From Corynebacterium tuberculostearicum SK141 (GTDB lineage Bacteria > Actinomycetota > Actinomycetes > Mycobacteriales > Mycobacteriaceae), in contig NZ_ACVP01000003.1 of assembly GCF_000175635.1 (NCBI RefSeq), forward strand, positions 1-64,000: a DNA stretch of 64,000 nt, written 5' to 3'. This document shows, piece by piece, positions 62,625 to 64,000 of this stretch; the first letter of the stretch is position 1, and each line of letters opens with the position of its first letter. The translations under genes were made by a program, and so were the position numbers. Under the pieces are notes generated by a model. That model saw only the letters and a list, made by a program, of their open reading frames with translations, searched no databases and had not been told where the DNA came from.

Positions 62625-64000
62625 TTACTTCCTCCTACCCTCAAAGTCCGGGGCCTTATAGGCGCGCCTGTCTGGGGCGGCCGCGCCGCGGTTAAGTTCG
62701 CGTTCCGAAGGCCAGAGGATGCCATCGCCCTCCGCCTCGCCATCGGTGCCCTTTTCGCTCTTGTCGACGTGCGGCGAGCTCATGCCCGAGGAAATGGCCG
62801 GCGTTGCAGAGGCAGGCCCGGCATCCGGCGCGGCGGCGCCAGTATCCTGTGCTTCTGGAGCTTCAGCTTCGGGTTCTGCCAGCTCGCTACCGTCTGCAGT
62901 GCTGGTGACTGGGGCGCCGGGAATCTCCACGGCGATGGGAGCCTCGCCCACCTCGGTATTCGGGGTGCGCGGAATAATGAGGCGGAAGCGAGAACCAAAG
63001 CCCTCGTAGCCGGTAGCATCTAGCGTGCCGCCATGCAGGACGGCGTCCTCGCGGGCGATAGCCAGGCCCAAACCGGTGCCGCCGGAATGGCGCTTACGGG
63101 AAGAATCCGCACGCCAGAAGCGGTTGAATACCAGCTCCTCCTGGCCAGGTTTTAAGCCCACACCGTGGTCCGTAACGGTAACGCCCACCGCAGTGTCCGT
63201 GGCAGCAACGTCGACTGCCACCGGATTGCCTTCCGAGTGGTCAATGGCATTGGCCAGCAGGTTGCGCAAGATGCGCTCGAGGCGGCGGGAATCGGCCTCG
63301 ACTCCGATGCGCTCCTCCGGCAGGTTGAGCTGGACCTCCACGTCGAGCTCGCGGGCCAAATGCTCCACCTGCCCGTAGGCCGCCTCCACACACGAGCGCA
63401 GATCAATGGCTGCCGTAGACAAATCCGCCACACCAGCATCGTGGCGAGAAATCTCCAGCAAGTCCGCGAGCAATTCCTCGAAACGGTCGAGCTCGCTCGA
63501 CATCAAGCGGGAAGCGCGCTGGGCGCCGTGCGGCAGGCTATCGCTCTCAGCCTCAATCATGTCCGCGGCCATGCGCACGGTGGTCAATGGGGTGCGCAGC
63601 TCATGGGAGACGTCAGAAGTAAACTGCCGCTGCAAATCGCCGTACTCCTCCAGCTGTGCAATTTGGGAGGAAAGCTTATCGGCCATGTTATTGAAGGACG
63701 CGGCCAAGCGACCCATCTCATCATCGCTATCGACTGCCATGCGCTCCTTCAAATGACCCGCCGCCAAGCGCTGTGCAATTCGAGAGGCCGAGCGAATCGG
63801 CGTAATAACCTGCTGGGTGGCCAGCCAGGCAATGCCCACCAGCAACACCACGACCACTACGCCGGCCGCTGAGAGCAGGCCGCGCATCAACGCCATGGTG
63901 GATTCTTCCGATTCCATGGACAGCGCCAGGTAGACCTGGGTATGGGGAATATCGGTATCGGTAGGCGTGCCTACGAGCAGGGCGTTGTAGTATTCGCCAT
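62625..64000 (-). CDS. mtrB: Sensor histidine kinase MtrB (5' end outside the window)
   Basis: The frame is open to the window edge, so the N-terminus (first membrane helix and part of the sensor domain) is missing; 458 codons are present. Visible: a membrane helix (GLLSAAGVVVVVLLVGIAWL), HAMP, the phospho-His box SHELRTPLTTVRM, and the ATPase with NLLANAIDHSEG, DHGVGLKPG and GGTGLGLAI. The tail (about the last 120 residues) is Ala/Pro/Glu-rich. MtrB senses envelope or osmotic state and phosphorylates MtrA, which controls division and peptidoglycan genes. It overlaps nothing but leads directly into lpqB (2 bp apart). Confidence 0.96.
   Translation of the reverse strand, partial: GEYYNALLVGTPTDTDIPHTQVYLALSMESEESTMALMRGLLSAAGVVVVVLLVGIAWLATQQVITPIRSASRIAQRLAAGHLKERMAVDSDDEMGRLAASFNNMADKLSSQIAQLEEYGDLQRQFTSDVSHELRTPLTTVRMAADMIEAESDSLPHGAQRASRLMSSELDRFEELLADLLEISRHDAGVADLSTAAIDLRSCVEAAYGQVEHLARELDVEVQLNLPEERIGVEADSRRLERILRNLLANAIDHSEGNPVAVDVAATDTAVGVTVTDHGVGLKPGQEELVFNRFWRADSSRKRHSGGTGLGLAIAREDAVLHGGTLDATGYEGFGSRFRLIIPRTPNTEVGEAPIAVEIPGAPVTSTADGSELAEPEAEAPEAQDTGAAAPDAGPASATPAISSGMSSPHVDKSEKGTDGEAEGDGILWPSERELNRGAAAPDRRAYKAPDFEGRRK

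Overview
The window is a high-GC Corynebacterium chromosome, probably from the C. tuberculostearicum/accolens/aurimucosum neighbourhood; the species is not fixed by the sequence alone. The genus call rests on gene order and products: smpB-ftsX-ftsE-prfB, hisN, an adnA/adnB helicase-nuclease pair, uvrD2, whcE (WhiB1 type), sigH-rsrA, aroA-rsgA, and secA-hpf-comF-lpqB-mtrB. A tmRNA tag ending in YALAA and DtxR-like iron boxes agree. The right half follows the order of the Mycobacterium tuberculosis region from about Rv3195 to Rv3245c.

Region 1 (190-7818) is a small integrated mobile element of about 7.6 kb inserted at the 3' end of the tmRNA gene ssrA. It has a tyrosine integrase next to the right junction, a 24-bp imperfect direct repeat at its ends, arm-type repeats phased by 11 bp at both ends, an excisionase-like protein, a primase-polymerase plus D5/P4-type helicase operon, iteron-like repeats beyond the helicase gene, an HTH regulator and several unknown small genes. 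It has no recognisable virion or conjugation genes, so it looks like a satellite or integrative plasmid. It supplies ssrA with a new terminator and strands the old one at the left junction.

Region 2 (7796-15309) holds ssrA and smpB (ribosome rescue), ftsEX (cell division), an AbgT transporter inserted in opposite orientation between ftsE and prfB, prfB, an inositol-phosphatase-like gene and hisN. Region 3 (15306-24323) is iron and surface: a compact feoABC operon under a DtxR-like box, a secreted serine protease, DUF1990, a tandem-repeat protein, a siderophore-type ABC transporter under a second DtxR-like box, and the initiator tRNA.

Region 4 (24475-48338) holds envelope, protease and DNA-repair genes: UPF0182, a PDZ/Lon-like protease, a Zincin_2 protein, a YgjP-like peptidase, an orphan TOMM-cyclodehydratase-like protein, and a minus-strand run of DUF3152, TIGR02569, adnA, adnB, a K+ channel, nudC and uvrD2. 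A DEAD-box helicase and a beta-propeller protein follow. Region 5 (48339-55633) holds stress regulation and housekeeping: whcE, the 24-residue ribosomal protein bL37, sigH-rsrA, ybaK, a SRAP protein, aroA, rsgA and small unknowns. Region 6 (55656-64000) holds secA, hpf, comF, lpqB and the 3' part of mtrB, which runs off the window.

DNA-level signals beyond genes include a dispersed 10-mer (GTCGGCAAGC, 12 exact copies), a three-arm inverted-repeat element present twice, a 23-bp palindrome between sigH and ybaK, and enrichment of the palindrome GGCGCGCC inside the mobile element.
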